Source: Ischnura elegans (Eukaryota > Arthropoda > Insecta > Odonata > Coenagrionidae). From it: DNA of 64,000 nucleotides. Under the pieces are notes generated by a model. That model saw only the letters and a program-made list of their open reading frames with translations, did not search any database and was not told the DNA's origin. The DNA lies in assembly GCF_921293095.1 (NCBI RefSeq), contig NC_060259.1, forward strand, positions 3,844,001 to 3,908,000. The letters are read 5' to 3'. Made by a program: the position numbers and the translations under genes. This document shows, piece by piece, positions 35,400 through 46,206 of the stretch. Every line of letters begins with the position of its first letter. The stretch's first letter is position 1.

Positions 35400-36084
35400 C
35401 ATTTTTACCCTTTGATTTCTGGCTTTTTCCATCTACCACAGCACCATTGTCCTCGTCCTTTTTCTGTTCCATGTTCCTATCCCTTTCTTTCCTTACCACT
35501 GAATTTATATGTATGTTTGCGCTTAAGGCGCCGTGTGAATGAATGAAGTAGTATATTTGAAATAATGTGTTGTGAATTCACTTCGCGGTATGGTGACGTT
35601 ATAAATTCAAAGCTAAACCTTTTATTATTCCATAATAATCACTAGTGAAAAAACTCGACCGGTTTCGATTTTTTGAGGTCTTTATCTCGAGGTGTACGAT
35701 AATGATAATGACCTGAAAAGGTGGAAATCGGTTAGCTTTTTGATGCATAATGTGTGGAATACAACAAAGTTTATTTTTGTGTCAAAAATATATATATTTA
35801 TTAGTTTAAATGCTCATGCAGAGTATAAATAAGTTTAACATATGTGGCCTGTGTGTCAGCGCTTGGCGATGCTTTTTTGTCAAAGGCCCTGTGATTGGTT
35901 CGTTTCATCCAATTGGATGAAAATTTTGAACTTGTCCTATCCATTTGTACAAATCGGTGTTTTGTACAAACGATAGGACCAAAAGCCAGTTGGATGAAAT
36001 TTTGACCGTGGGACAGGGTGCGCGTCAATTGCATCAAATTTTGATGCAAATTTGACCGTGGGACATCGGCTTAACAAGATAAAC

Positions 36085-38586
36085 CATACGTCCCAGTTTA
36101 CCCGGGACAGTCCCGTTTTCAGAACGCTTGTCCCGGTGTCCCCGCAATGCTCCCCGGGACAGGCGAATGTCCCGGTTTTTGACTTTCATGTGTATGAAAT
36201 ACTGAAACTTTTATTTTGCTTTCTATTATAAATTTGTTGCCCTAACAGAAATACAGCAATCATTCAAGGTTATTATTAAGAAAAGACAAGAAAAATTATC
36301 CCATCAGCATTTTACTATTGTCAATTTAGTCGTCAACAATTACGGGACATTTTACGGCTCTTTAATGACGGTAGTTTAAAATTCCCCGCCAAAGCGCTGC
36401 ACAGGCGCAAGTGAGTATCGATCATACTACGGCAGGTATCGCTCAATCTCAGAGATCTGACTGAACGTCAAAGCGGAGGAATCGCGGTCGCGTTGTATCT
36501 AGTATGGATATCTCGACGGTCTACGGAAGACAGACTGTGCGTCAGCGGACTTTTTAATTGGTCTCTAAACGAATGATGAAAAAATAAGTTAAAGGAACTT
36601 GATAACGACAAAGACCACAGCAGACGGTAATTTGTGCGTCTAAACTTAAGTTTTTTAATATGTGGCATGTTCTTTGTGGTTGTAGAATATAATCTTTTGA
36701 CTTTGTCTTTGACATTACTGTTGTTTGTTTTTCTTTGCAAGGTTTTTGCTTGGCATTTGGCGTGGCCCATTGGGCATTAGTCATATTCACAGGCAATGGA
36801 CTTTTGCTTCACAAAATGCTTCATTTTCGAGACTTTACTATTTGATTCCCTACTTTGATTCTAATGTCTTTAGTAAGGAATTCAGCTGGTTTAACATCAT
36901 AACTACTGTACCTACGGTTGGACGATTTAAAACGATAGGTATGCTGAAAAGTTAAAGCCCAAAATTTAAAATATTTTTTAATAAATAACTAAATGACAAC
37001 AAATAACAAATGCCAATTACTGCATGGTTAACTCACTTTCTTCCTCCTAGTCTTTCCTCATCTCTCACCAATCAAAATAAGACTGAAAATCTCAGCCTAA
37101 GATAAATGGGGAAATGGGATTGCAAATTTTAGTGAACAGCAAAAGAAATTTCCTTTCATTAAAAAGAACAGGACTGATTCTAATGTATGCTGTACAGTGT
37201 GCAGGTCTGCATTTTCAGTAGCTCATGGTGGTGGGGGAGACATTTCCAACCATTTAAAGACTGAGAAACAAAAAAATGCCGTAACAGCAGCTTCCTCTTC
37301 ATCAGTTCTAACAAATTTATTTCGAAATACTGAAGCAGGAAAGAAGGAACTGCAATTAGCAGCTGCTGAAGGAGCAATGGCATTTCATACTCCCAGTCAC
37401 AATCATAGTTTCCGTTCTATGTATTGCACTTCAAAGCTTGTGCAAAAGTTATTTAATGGAAAGTTTGCATGTGCTAGAACTGAAGCTGAGGCTATTGTTA
37501 CAACTGTTTTTTCTCCTTTTGCCGTGGAACAACTGGAAAAGGAACTTAACGAATCAGAGTTCATCGCTATTTTAGCTGATGCCTCAAACCACAAGGCTAT
37601 AAAAATTGTGTCAATACTTGTACGGTTCTTCCTACCATCATGTGAATTACAAACAAAGTTATTAGAATTGCAGGGCTTGCCGGTAGAAACAACAGGACTA
37701 CGATTCCAATACATAAGTCAAGCATTGGAGAAACATTCCATACCAGATAAAGTTGTAGCATTGTATGCTGACAACACGGACACAAATTTTGGTGTGGAAC
37801 AAAGAAGAGGAAGAAACAATATCTTCACTAAGTTATCAGAGTCATTAGTACAGGTTATACTTGGTGTAGGATGCGCAGGATACATTGTGCATAACACGAT
37901 CAAAACAGGTGAAGAGTGTCTGCGAATAGATATCGAGTGCATTATTATGAAGATATATCAGTCAATATTTTCAAGTTTACACAGTAAGAGTGGAACAACT
38001 AAAAGATTTCTGTGATTTTGTTGAGATAGAATGTCATCAACTTCTGGGATATAACAACACCAGATGGCTTGCACCAATGCCAGCAGTAGAAAGACTACTG
38101 AAACATTTTGCAGGACTAAAGTCGTACTTTCTGTAACAAGAGAAATGTCCAACATTGATAAAAAGCTGTATTGAAAATCCTTGCGCTGCACTATGGCTAA
38201 ATGTCATTCACAATCAAGCATCATTGTTCCATTGGGCAATAGCAAGAATTGAGGGTCAGTCTGCACCATATGTAGAAGTTGCACGAGTCCTTGAAGACCT
38301 TCAATCTAAGTGTAAAGAAAGAGTAAACCAGAAGTTCATACCACTCTCTTTGCGAAAATGTCTTATGCAACTGGATGCAAAAGTTGACAGAAGAAATGTG
38401 GAGAAACATATTGTAGCATTCTATGAAACCTTCTAGTAGTACTTGGAGCGCTGGAGTGAACATTTTCAAAACTTTAAAACGTTCAAATTGGTTGTCTTCA
38501 ATTCTCAGCCTGTATGGTCAGATTTTAAAGAAGGCATCAGCTTTGTGAACAGTATTGCTATGACAAAGAAAGTCAGTGACAATAAA
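36085..38586 (+). pseudogene. hAT-type transposase with BED-like finger, frameshifted
   Basis: An upstream noncoding part rich in CCCGGGACAGTCCCG-like palindromic blocks (36090-36175) may be the 5' end. Coding starts in an open frame near 37100. It has a BED-like finger CCTVCRSAFSVAHGGGGDISNHLK (Cys-x2-Cys, later His; 37188-37260), then the frame to 38015 with EFIAILADASNHKAIKIV and ADNTDTNFGVEQRRGRNNIFTKL (RNase H-like core, Asp residues present). A frameshift near 37960 separates VRVEQLKDFCDFVEIECHQLLGYNNTRWLAPMPAVERLLK, with a further stop at about 38137, then 38155-38436. The C-terminal dimerisation end is cut at 38586 by the MITE. A distinct family from the 16-kb hAT. Confidence 0.8.
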
Positions 38587-38588
38587 TA

Positions 38589-38985
38589 GGGTAGTTTCCT
38601 TCATCAAAGAAAACGAAAGGCATTGATTGCGATTCGTTACCCAACATTAGTGTATTCATAATATACAAATTATTTTGTTTTAGAAATCCCAGTTTATACG
38701 AATGGAAATGGTAAATTTTAACCTCATTTGAAAAAGGCCAGATTGGCGCTTATGCGATACCACTGCACGTGACGTCACAGGGCCCTAGATGCTATACGAG
38801 TAGTCAGGAGTTTTACATCGTCTGTGATTACCAATTCATGGATGAGGCACAGAGCTCAGGGAAACATCTCTTAATTAGCACCTATTAAAATTACCTAAGG
38901 TCGGAAAGTTTCCTTGGTTTGATGGGGTATTAATAATCCTTATTTAAGCGAGGCGCTACCTGCTAGCGCAAAAGTTATCACCGCG
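38589..38985. mobile_element. MITE family M, third copy, inverted and truncated
   Basis: It begins GGGTAGTTTCCTTCATC just after TA (38587-38588) and runs in the opposite direction to the 14-kb copy: ACAAATTATTTTG, AACCTCATTTGAAAAAGGCC, CACGTGACGTCA, CACAGAGCTCAGGGAAACAT and GGTCGGAAAGTTTCC. Similarity fades after GCGCTACCTGCTAGCG (about 38970). The far terminus is missing and a CR1-like scrap follows. Confidence 0.8.
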
Positions 38986-39003
38986 GCTAGTCCCGGTATA
39001 CTT

Positions 39004-39262
39004 TAAACGAGGGAGAAGTAGCTAATTTCTCTCACTTGGTCGTCACACTTTCCTAGTAATTTTAACGAAACCCTATTTTCGATTAGATTGACCTGTTATT
39101 TCCCGAATATGTTTCTTCCACGTTAGATCGTTATTGAAACTCCTATAGATATTTTAAGGATTCAACAGCCTCTAAATGGGCACTCTGAATGATAAAGCTC
39201 TGTTTTGGGGAATATTTTTTCAGATATTCTTTACTACGCATTTTTTAAATAGATTTTTTTTC
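39004..39262 (-). pseudogene. CR1-like family A fragment (ORF2 C-terminal part)
   Basis: CGAGGGAGAAGTAGCTAATT and the following TCTCTCACTTGGTCGTCACA line up with 50486-50730 of a better copy. The fragment covers the region downstream of the RT palm, with many indels. Confidence 0.75.
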
Positions 39263-39269
39263 TTATTTT

Positions 39270-40650
39270 AGAGCGACAAAAGAGGGATATTATGAAAATG
39301 TTTCATGGAGAGGGAGAGCTAATGTGCTCCATCCGGACAGAAGCATGTTCCATTGATCGTTGTTTGAAGGGGGTTGGCGGCGAGAGTGGACACGTGGGAG
39401 CAGGTGAGCGTGTTTAGGGGCCGGCAGGGTGGCATTCTCGGAGGATGGTAGCTGTCAATTCGAATGTATATTAATGGAAGTTGTGAACATTTCTGTTTGG
39501 AGAGCAAATTTGGCATCGGAGGGGAGAGAGACTAAGTCGCGCGTTGGGGACAGTGGATGGGGAGAAGTGGACGGCTGCAAAACTTTTAAAGGAGTGCTTC
39601 AGAATGAAGAATGAAACAGTTTTTACGTTACGGACGGTTTTTGATTGTGGGAGGGATTTGGAAGGGAATTCAGACTTAATTAAAGGTGAGGTAGCTTTGA
39701 CTGTGTGAGAAAGATTATGTGGGCGTTTATAAGTATGGTTTGGGTTGCGGGGGAGGATTTTAGAAGCAGTTGGATTACTCGAAAGAATGGGAAATGTGTC
39801 CTTGGTGATATGTATAATTTGTGGTTAGCTATAAAAGTACAGTTTTATATTTTGTCAGTGGATTTTGGATTGTTGCTTCCGAAAATTAGGTATTGATGGA
39901 TACAGTTCTATGTTTTAAGTTTCTAATTTAAACATTTCTATTTTATTTTGCGTAGGACTTATTGGTGTTACAATATTTAGATTTACCGATTACTCGACGA
40001 ATACGTAGTGGGTGTCGAAATGAAAATCACATATTGCCCATGTTATTCGTCTGGCTGCTCACCGAGTGCATGTTACACACCTTTGGCTGGAGAATAAAAA
40101 ATCCTATTTCGCTGCACTTCCTCTCATCGTGATTTTATTCGCTGGAGGGGGCCGATGGCATCAAATTCCAGGTACCTGCCACGTGCCTTGTAGTTAAATT
40201 TCGGTGAGCGCCCACAGAGGGCTCCTCTATGCGTCGTGAAGATGGGAGGGGCGGAAGCCAGAAAATGCTTCCCTCCCGTAATCCATAGCCCACCCAGTCG
40301 TAGTTTTTCCTCGCCGGTCGGGTAATAGGTGCTCGTTAGTGTAGTTATTCATTCAAGGAAATAATATTTCGCGGAAATGGAGTGCTTTCCACGGTCGCAG
40401 TCTCATATCACACTAATGATCATGTAAGTTGGTAATGGGAGAATGATTGGGCAGTATCTGAAGCAAGCGCTTCCAAGTATCCACTTTTGTTGCTCAGTGT
40501 CAATGAGTTCTCGGGTTTTGCTTATAATAAACAGGTCGAAGATCATTCCTTGATTTATACTTTTTTGATACTACATTTTATACTTTTTTGCACCAAATAA
40601 AAAGAAATTACTGAATTATAATACATTAAACGTTGCGAAAGATCCACAGA
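39270..40650. other. Unassigned sequence
   Basis: No motif-bearing frame, repeat or RNA gene recognised. Confidence 0.4.
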
Positions 40651-40663
40651 GAAAAAAATCATC

Positions 40664-40752
40664 CGCCTTGACCGGGATTCGAACCCGGATCCCCCGATTT
40701 CCGGTCGAGTGCTTTAGCCAGTGGCCAGTGTCTAAAGCACTCGACCGGAAAT
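40664..40752 (-). repeat. tRNA-derived sequence with a 21-bp perfect inverted duplication
   Basis: On the minus strand a T-arm CCGGGTTCGAATCCCGG (consensus B-box), an anticodon arm CTCGA-CCGGAAA-TCGGG (anticodon GGA if read normally) and a D-arm remnant TGGCTAAAGC are visible. The 5' acceptor half is replaced. The anticodon/D-arm block ATTTCCGGTCGAGTGCTTTA (40697-40717) recurs as its exact complement at 40732-40752 after a 14-bp loop. As in the 35-kb copies, position 33 is C. It is a SINE-like relic and not a working tRNA. Confidence 0.65.
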
Positions 40753-40759
40753 TGCTATT

Positions 40760-43450
40760 TCTTGCGCCGTACACAGCGCTAGAGGAGGAAATTTTGTGTT
40801 GATAGATCGGGTTTGTGTTTAGAGATCGGGTGGGGCGACCGAGTGGTAAGAAAAATATCGTCGTTTAGTCTTGTTCGCTTCTTTTCTTTGGTGAAAAGCA
40901 TTTCGAATTCCTGGAATTTCAAATGCCGGAATATTTACTTCTATCTAAAGGCCCGACGAAAAAGTATTGATATTCCTCAATGCCTACTACACTTTAATCT
41001 GAGGAAAATCGCTGCGAATTTCAGTTTTTTTCTGATTTGAACCATGCTATCTTTGTTTTTGGTAGAACGCTCCGGAAATATATCCAGGCAGTGGCATAAA
41101 GAAAAATACATATTGTTTCTAGTAGGTTATCTCCTGATGGTAACGTGAGAAAACCGGCCGGCGGCGGGGGAGAGTACGGAGATGCGGCAAGCAGGAGGAT
41201 GCGACACGGCCCATTCACTTTTCTATCTTGATAATCGATTTAATAGAGATATAAAATGGTCAACATAGGGTAAAATTAACAAAAATTGCCACGAATGACT
41301 TTTTATGTAATCACGGGGCACTGCAGGAGAAATACTGAAAGACTCCTTTCTTCGAGTGCATTATAAATACATCTATGGAGGATGGACTTAAGTCGTACGT
41401 AGGGAAACGTACTTCTTTTGTTGACAAACAAACTCATTTTAGGCAAGAGCCGTCTGCTGATCCAGCCTCCCCCATCACTATTTTAAGGCCAATCGTCTGG
41501 GGCCGTTCATGGTGTCCAAGCGGTCATTCCCAAACTTTAATATGCGCACATTTGTTATTGTTATTTCGATAATTCAATCGTTCATTCCAACTTAGTACAT
41601 TTTTATGATTTTTTCTACGATTATAACGTGTTTTTTGAGTGTTAATAAATAAATAATACGCATGTTTTTTGAAAACTTGTCAAAAAAGAACCGTTGGTTT
41701 ATTAGGTTAATCGATCCGTTGGTTCAAATTACGATTCAGTAGAGTTCTACAGAATTCATTAGAAAATTCTGTAGAAATTCATGATTTTATAGTTAAACGG
41801 TTGTGAAATATAAAATTCTAAAATAGTTAGCAATGTTTTTGGAAGCCTTTGAGCGCTACTTAAGGATAAATATTTTTTTTTAAGTAAACGAAGCTAGTAA
41901 AACGACATGGGTGAGATTAAAACGCATTAAATGTGGCTTCAGAACAATCTGCCACTATAACCACTGCATCACCTTGTGAAACAGTTGTGTGCTATAATGT
42001 AGAGAACTACTATTAGCGTCAGCATAGCATGTCCTTACCGAAGTTTCGAGTCGTCATCTTTGATGTCACTAATTTTAGGGCAGCATTATGATAAGTGTAG
42101 TGCTTTGTGGTCTCATTTAGGCGGAATAATTATCACTATTTCCATTTTTCCTCTCAGAAACTGCATGTAGTGAAAGCATTGTAAAGCCGAGAATTACTGC
42201 GAGCAGCCTCCCCCTCCCATAAGAGCCTGGCGAGGGAAATTTTCCTTATTAGGGGCTATGACTCCGGAATTGGATATTGATGGATATCAAGCAAAATAGC
42301 GGCCATAACCTGATTTCCTAAATCACCAGTGGACGAAACTATTCTGTAATGAAGATATCTTAAACATCACGAAGTTAACTCTTAAAAATGGCAAAGGGCT
42401 GCTATTTAGCAGAAGCGTTTTATCGTCAATTTCTAGCATAAGCCTCGCATTTTAATGAACCCAACGTAATAACGTGGTAGTTATTCATTATATCAAGCAA
42501 TTAATAGTTTATGAAATATGTAGTAGAATGTTAGGTTTTCTCTAGACGGTGACAAGATCACACCTTGGAGGCGTAGGTACTTTCTTTTGAAAACGTGCGT
42601 AGGTTCCCTAGATACCCTTGGAATATTTACGAAATTCTGTTTATTCTAAATTCCCTAGTGTCCCTCTGCTATATCAAGGGAAACAAATATTCCATGTGTT
42701 CACATGTTTACTGTTGTAATGTGAGTGGAATGAAACTAGTTGCCATTTTATACATATTCCTAATGTTTTACGTACCGCATTGTGCAGAATCAGTCAGCAT
42801 GGTCTGTTACACGGAACAGACTACACGGGAACAATCAAGAATGTTTTTTTCTACAGTTATGAATGGAACGTGAGTTAGTTTTCCTCAGAGTCCCGTAGAA
42901 TAGAAACGCGTTATTCGACATCGACGACGTTTTCCGTAAAAATTGTATTCATTAATGTATAGCAGGATTTTCCCAAATGGTGGACGCATGTTGCGGTATT
43001 ATCTTTCATGTGATCCGGGATAGGCTTTGACATTTTCCTAACTCATGCATAACAAGTATGCACTCCAAATACGAGGGAAAAATCCGTGACGTTTTCTGAG
43101 ACTTGATGAGTCTGATCGCTGCTACAGTGATTTTTTTTCTTCCATCGAATTGCTCCATTGTTTCGTCCCATTAGGTACCACGAGGTCGGAGTAGTAATTT
43201 GCTGTTGTTTTCTCGTTTCCCAGAATTCTGTGAACGGTTGTTTTAGGAGATGAGCTAACTCTATTAGATTTTTGTTCGATTTTGTAAGTGCGCTCATTCC
43301 GTCTCGGTGCGTTTCCCGTTCGATTGTCTCGTTGAGCTACGTCAAGTTTGTATTCTCACCGCGCATATCCCCCCACTATCATTATTTTCCATCTTGTTGT
43401 AGTCATCGATAAGTGGATTTAGAGCAGTTATCATGGAAGAACGATATCTC
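40760..43450. other. Unassigned sequence
   Basis: Frames up to 92 codons (42595-42873) have hydrophobic stretches but no recognisable family. Confidence 0.4.
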
Positions 43451-43453
43451 ACT

Positions 43454-43600
43454 CAGGGTTCGAAATTCGTAGTTTAAATTTTACCGTAGAGCCCATGCTC
43501 ACCTAAACGTGAAGGAAAAATAAATGACGTATTCTCAAGTTGAAAAATTCGAACGACTACGTTAAAAAATAAATTCACGTTAGCCCCTTATTTGCTACTA
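43454..43600 (+). repeat. Repeat R, left part, interrupted by the Tc1-like element
   Basis: It matches the complement of about 60768-60916 with few differences: GAAATTCGTAGTTTAAATTT, AACGTGAAGGAAAAATAAAT, GACGTATTCTCA, TTGAAAAATTCGAACGACTA and GTTAGCCCCTTATTTGCTAC. The continuation of the unit lies at 46166-46191, beyond the transposon. Confidence 0.85.
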
Positions 43601-43602
43601 TA

Positions 43603-46163
43603 GAGCGTTCCACATTTAGTTGACAGTATGGGCTCTTATGGAGAATCGTTTCCCATGTTAAACTCCATAAGGCCAGGAGCGCGGTGTTGTCAATAACAGC
43701 ACGAAAATTAATGTTGCGTTATGTACCGATTAAAAATAGCATTCTAATGTAGAAAGAGATGCTGCATTCATTCGTGCCAATAGTTTTTCGATAAAAATAA
43801 TATCAAAAGCTATAAAAAATATTTCCTTAAATTTCCGTCAGAAACGTGTATTTTTTTACTTTATCTACTTCTCGCAATTTCTGCTTGACCGTTGTCTGTA
43901 TTGAATTGAATCTCCTGCACAAAATTCTTCACACTATTTTCTCTTTGACGGTCTTCACCAATTGTACAAATATTGAGTTAAAATGTTGTTATGCCGACGT
44001 AACACCCTTTAGGACAAGAAAATTTTGATTTTTGCAAGGTAAAAAGTAGTCGCTTACTAACTTTCGTTTCTTACGTCGTAGGTCCCAATATGCTGCGTAT
44101 CAAATGCGAAAAAAACTATAAAGTTATTTTTGGTGAAAAAATAATTAACTTACATCAATTCTGAAGCGAGTTACAAGGTTTTGATCTTAAGAACAAATAT
44201 TACGGCGCCGCTGGGCTGGGCTTCTTGCTTTTTCTTGCGCGCAGAGGGAAAATTCTCGGGCGGAAAAGGAGTTTTTTGTCAATGGATAATATGAAATGTA
44301 TTTATCTATTCGTTTGATATCCTAAACAGAGAATACTCATACGTCTTAACAGCAGTGTTTTTATCTGAATACATTGATACACAAAAGTAAGCAAGCGGCT
44401 TGGAAATAAGACGCTTTCGCCTTGGGTGTTTCGGTCCCAGCGCGGAAACCAAGAAAGAGAATATCTCATAATCTGTGCGAAACACTACCCCAACCAGTGC
44501 ACGCCTTTTACAAAAGGGGGCTTGGGTTTTTTCTGAGTTCCTTTCATAGGGTACCATAAAACCTGCACCAGAATCGGTCCTAGCCGAAGGGGCCATGGGA
44601 AGAATTTACGAAGGCGTTCAGTTTGTCATTGCATTTTTTTGGAGTGAACAAGTGTTGTGTGGTTTGCTGAATTTGAAAATTTTGAAGTGTGTTTTACACT
44701 TATCTCTGCTTTAACACGCCCAATCAATATGTCCGATACAAAGAAGAGGAGAAAAGGTGAGAAGCTCATAAGCCGCGAAAGACAGTTGGTGCTCAGAGTC
44801 TTCTTGTACTTAAGGAAATCTCTCAGCATTGCTGAGGCCTGCCGAGAAGCTTCGAAGGCTACTGGGTGCTAGGAGTCCACTATTTACAGAGTGAGAAAGG
44901 AAAGCTCCCGTGGTCCATTGGTAACTCCTTCAAAAACTAAAGAAATTAGACAGCCTTGCAAAAATTCGAGAGCAGTGATTTTCGACGATTTTGTGAGATC
45001 GGGAATTAGAAGGAAGGTACATGAATCCTTCGTGAAAAATATTCCTCCGGCTACAAAATCCATCTTAAACTCGGTAAATATGAATAGTATTCTCCCAGAT
45101 TACAAAAGGACAAGACTATATCGTCTTCTTTTGGACATAGGCTTCGTGTACGAACGCGGGGGGAAAAGAATCATCCTAATCGAAAGGGATGATATTATTC
45201 GTTGGTGGCACGATTAATTATTTAAGGCAGCTAAAAACATATCGTCGCGAACACAGGACGAGTGTATTTACAGGCGAAAGTTGGATTAATGTTGGACAAA
45301 TAGTGAACATTAGTTTGCGAAACAAACAATTATAAAATCCGCGTCAAGCTTTCCTTGCTGGACTAAATACTGGACTTGGCCCCCACTTCCCGAGGAGGAC
45401 GATTTGCAATTAAACACGCAGGAACGGAAAATGGGTTCATAAAAGGAGCATCGCATGTGTTTCTGTACAAAAAGAACTCAATGGATGATCATGAAGAAGT
45501 GGGTGGCGAGTGTTACGAGAGATGGTTTGAGCACTCACTCCTTACAAACTTACCCGAAGGATCAATTATAGTGGTAGATAATGCCTCTTATTACTCAAGG
45601 AAATTGGAATCCTTGCCTAATACACGGTGGAGGAAAGAGAACATTAAGGAAATTAGCTTTGAAGATGTCAGCTTGAAAAAAGATCTTTAATTTACAATAA
45701 ACCTAGTACGGGAAAATTTTGAAAAATTAAAGATTGATGATGTCTTATACAACATCGCCTTTCATGTAATACTAGCCGGAGCCAAAAAATATTGCATAAT
45801 ATGGAAGGAACAGAAAATTTTTCTCATTCAGGAGTGGCGATAATTTTTATTATCCTACAATTTATTGTTATTTTTTACATTACAGATTATTCATTATTAA
45901 GCTTGTGCATTGAATAAGTACATACATAAAATAACAAAAGTCTTTTCCTTTTATATTGCATCAAAGGTATTGTAATTTACGCTAAAAAAAATCCTTAATT
46001 TACGCCGTCTTTCGTGCGATCCCTAACTCCTTTTTGAACTAAATCATTTTGGCGCTCTGTTATGTGTGGTTGCATACGCTGTTAGGATGCCTGCCGGTGG
46101 AGCGGAAGCTTGGCAACACTGTTATCCATAAGGCCCGTACTGTCAACTAAATGTGGAACGCTC
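43603..46163 (+). mobile_element. Tc1/IS630-type DNA transposon, 2,561 bp, decayed
   Basis: The ends GAGCGTTCCACATTTAGTTG (left) and its complement (right) continue ACAGTAYGGGC, giving about 31 bp of inverted repeats with one mismatch. TA flanks both ends (43601-43602, 46164-46165). The interior carries a broken DDE_3-like transposase (44729-45690). The target is independently defined by the uninterrupted repeat R at 60748-60916, where GCTACTACTACCTAC stands in place of the element. Confidence 0.9.
44729..45880 (+). pseudogene. Tc1/IS630-type (DDE_3) transposase, broken
   Basis: Start ATG at 44729 (MSDTKKRRKGEK). Then an HTH region VLRVFLYLRKSLSIAEACREASKATG, a nonsense TAG at 44870-44872, and ESTIYRVRKE resuming in the same frame. 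The linker NMNSILPDYKRTRLYRLLLDIGFVYER runs to 45217. Frame changes lead to KTYRREHRTSVFTGESWINVG, where the family's first catalytic Asp (YTDETW type) is Gly. Then HAGTENGFIKGASHVF and SIIVVDNASYYSRK follow, with the second catalytic Asp kept (frame 45376-45690). The third catalytic acid was not found. One stop, at least two frameshifts and a lost Asp make it inactive. Confidence 0.85.
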
Positions 46164-46165
46164 TA

Positions 46166-46191
46166 CTACCTACCTACACTACCACCCGTTA
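46166..46191 (+). repeat. Repeat R, right part
   Basis: CTACCTACCTACACTACCAC followed by CCGTTA matches the complement of 60748-60772, with one extra CTAC unit. It completes the repeat interrupted by the Tc1-like element. Confidence 0.75.
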
Positions 46192-46206
46192 GTGAGACGT
46201 TTTATC

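Larger units (their letters stand above)
34931..35503. repeat. Palindrome: two 248-bp inverted arms around a 77-bp loop
   Basis: The left arm 34931-35178 and right arm 35256-35503 have equal length and differ at only a few bases (for example GGCGGGGGTT versus CCCTCGCCG at one place). From loop outward each arm carries GTTTACTGTATATAAACC (TATATAAA inside), a tRNA-like sequence, and a pyrimidine-rich body ending CCTTACCACTGAA. Long frames on both strands (MLWPTRV..., SVLVAQLVE...) are by-products of the tRNA sequence read through. Confidence 0.9.
34024..36071. mobile_element. PIF/Harbinger-like non-autonomous element, 2,048 bp, TAA duplication
   Basis: The left end AGCCGATGTCCCACGGTCAA and the complement of the right end are perfect inverted repeats, continuing ATTTGCATCAAAAT. 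TAA flanks both ends (34021-34023, 36072-36074), the duplication expected for PIF/Harbinger (TWA). Subterminal variants of GACCGTGGGAC and TTTTGATGCAA recur at both ends, for example near 34070-34130 and 36000-36060. No transposase is present. The centre carries the palindrome at 34931-35503, which seems to have been acquired later. Confidence 0.85.

Noticed and set aside
34932..35542. Frames of 76-114 codons on both strands (SVLVAQLVE..., SATGRAPGRQPG...)
   Set aside because: They are tRNA-like sequence read as protein in both palindrome arms.
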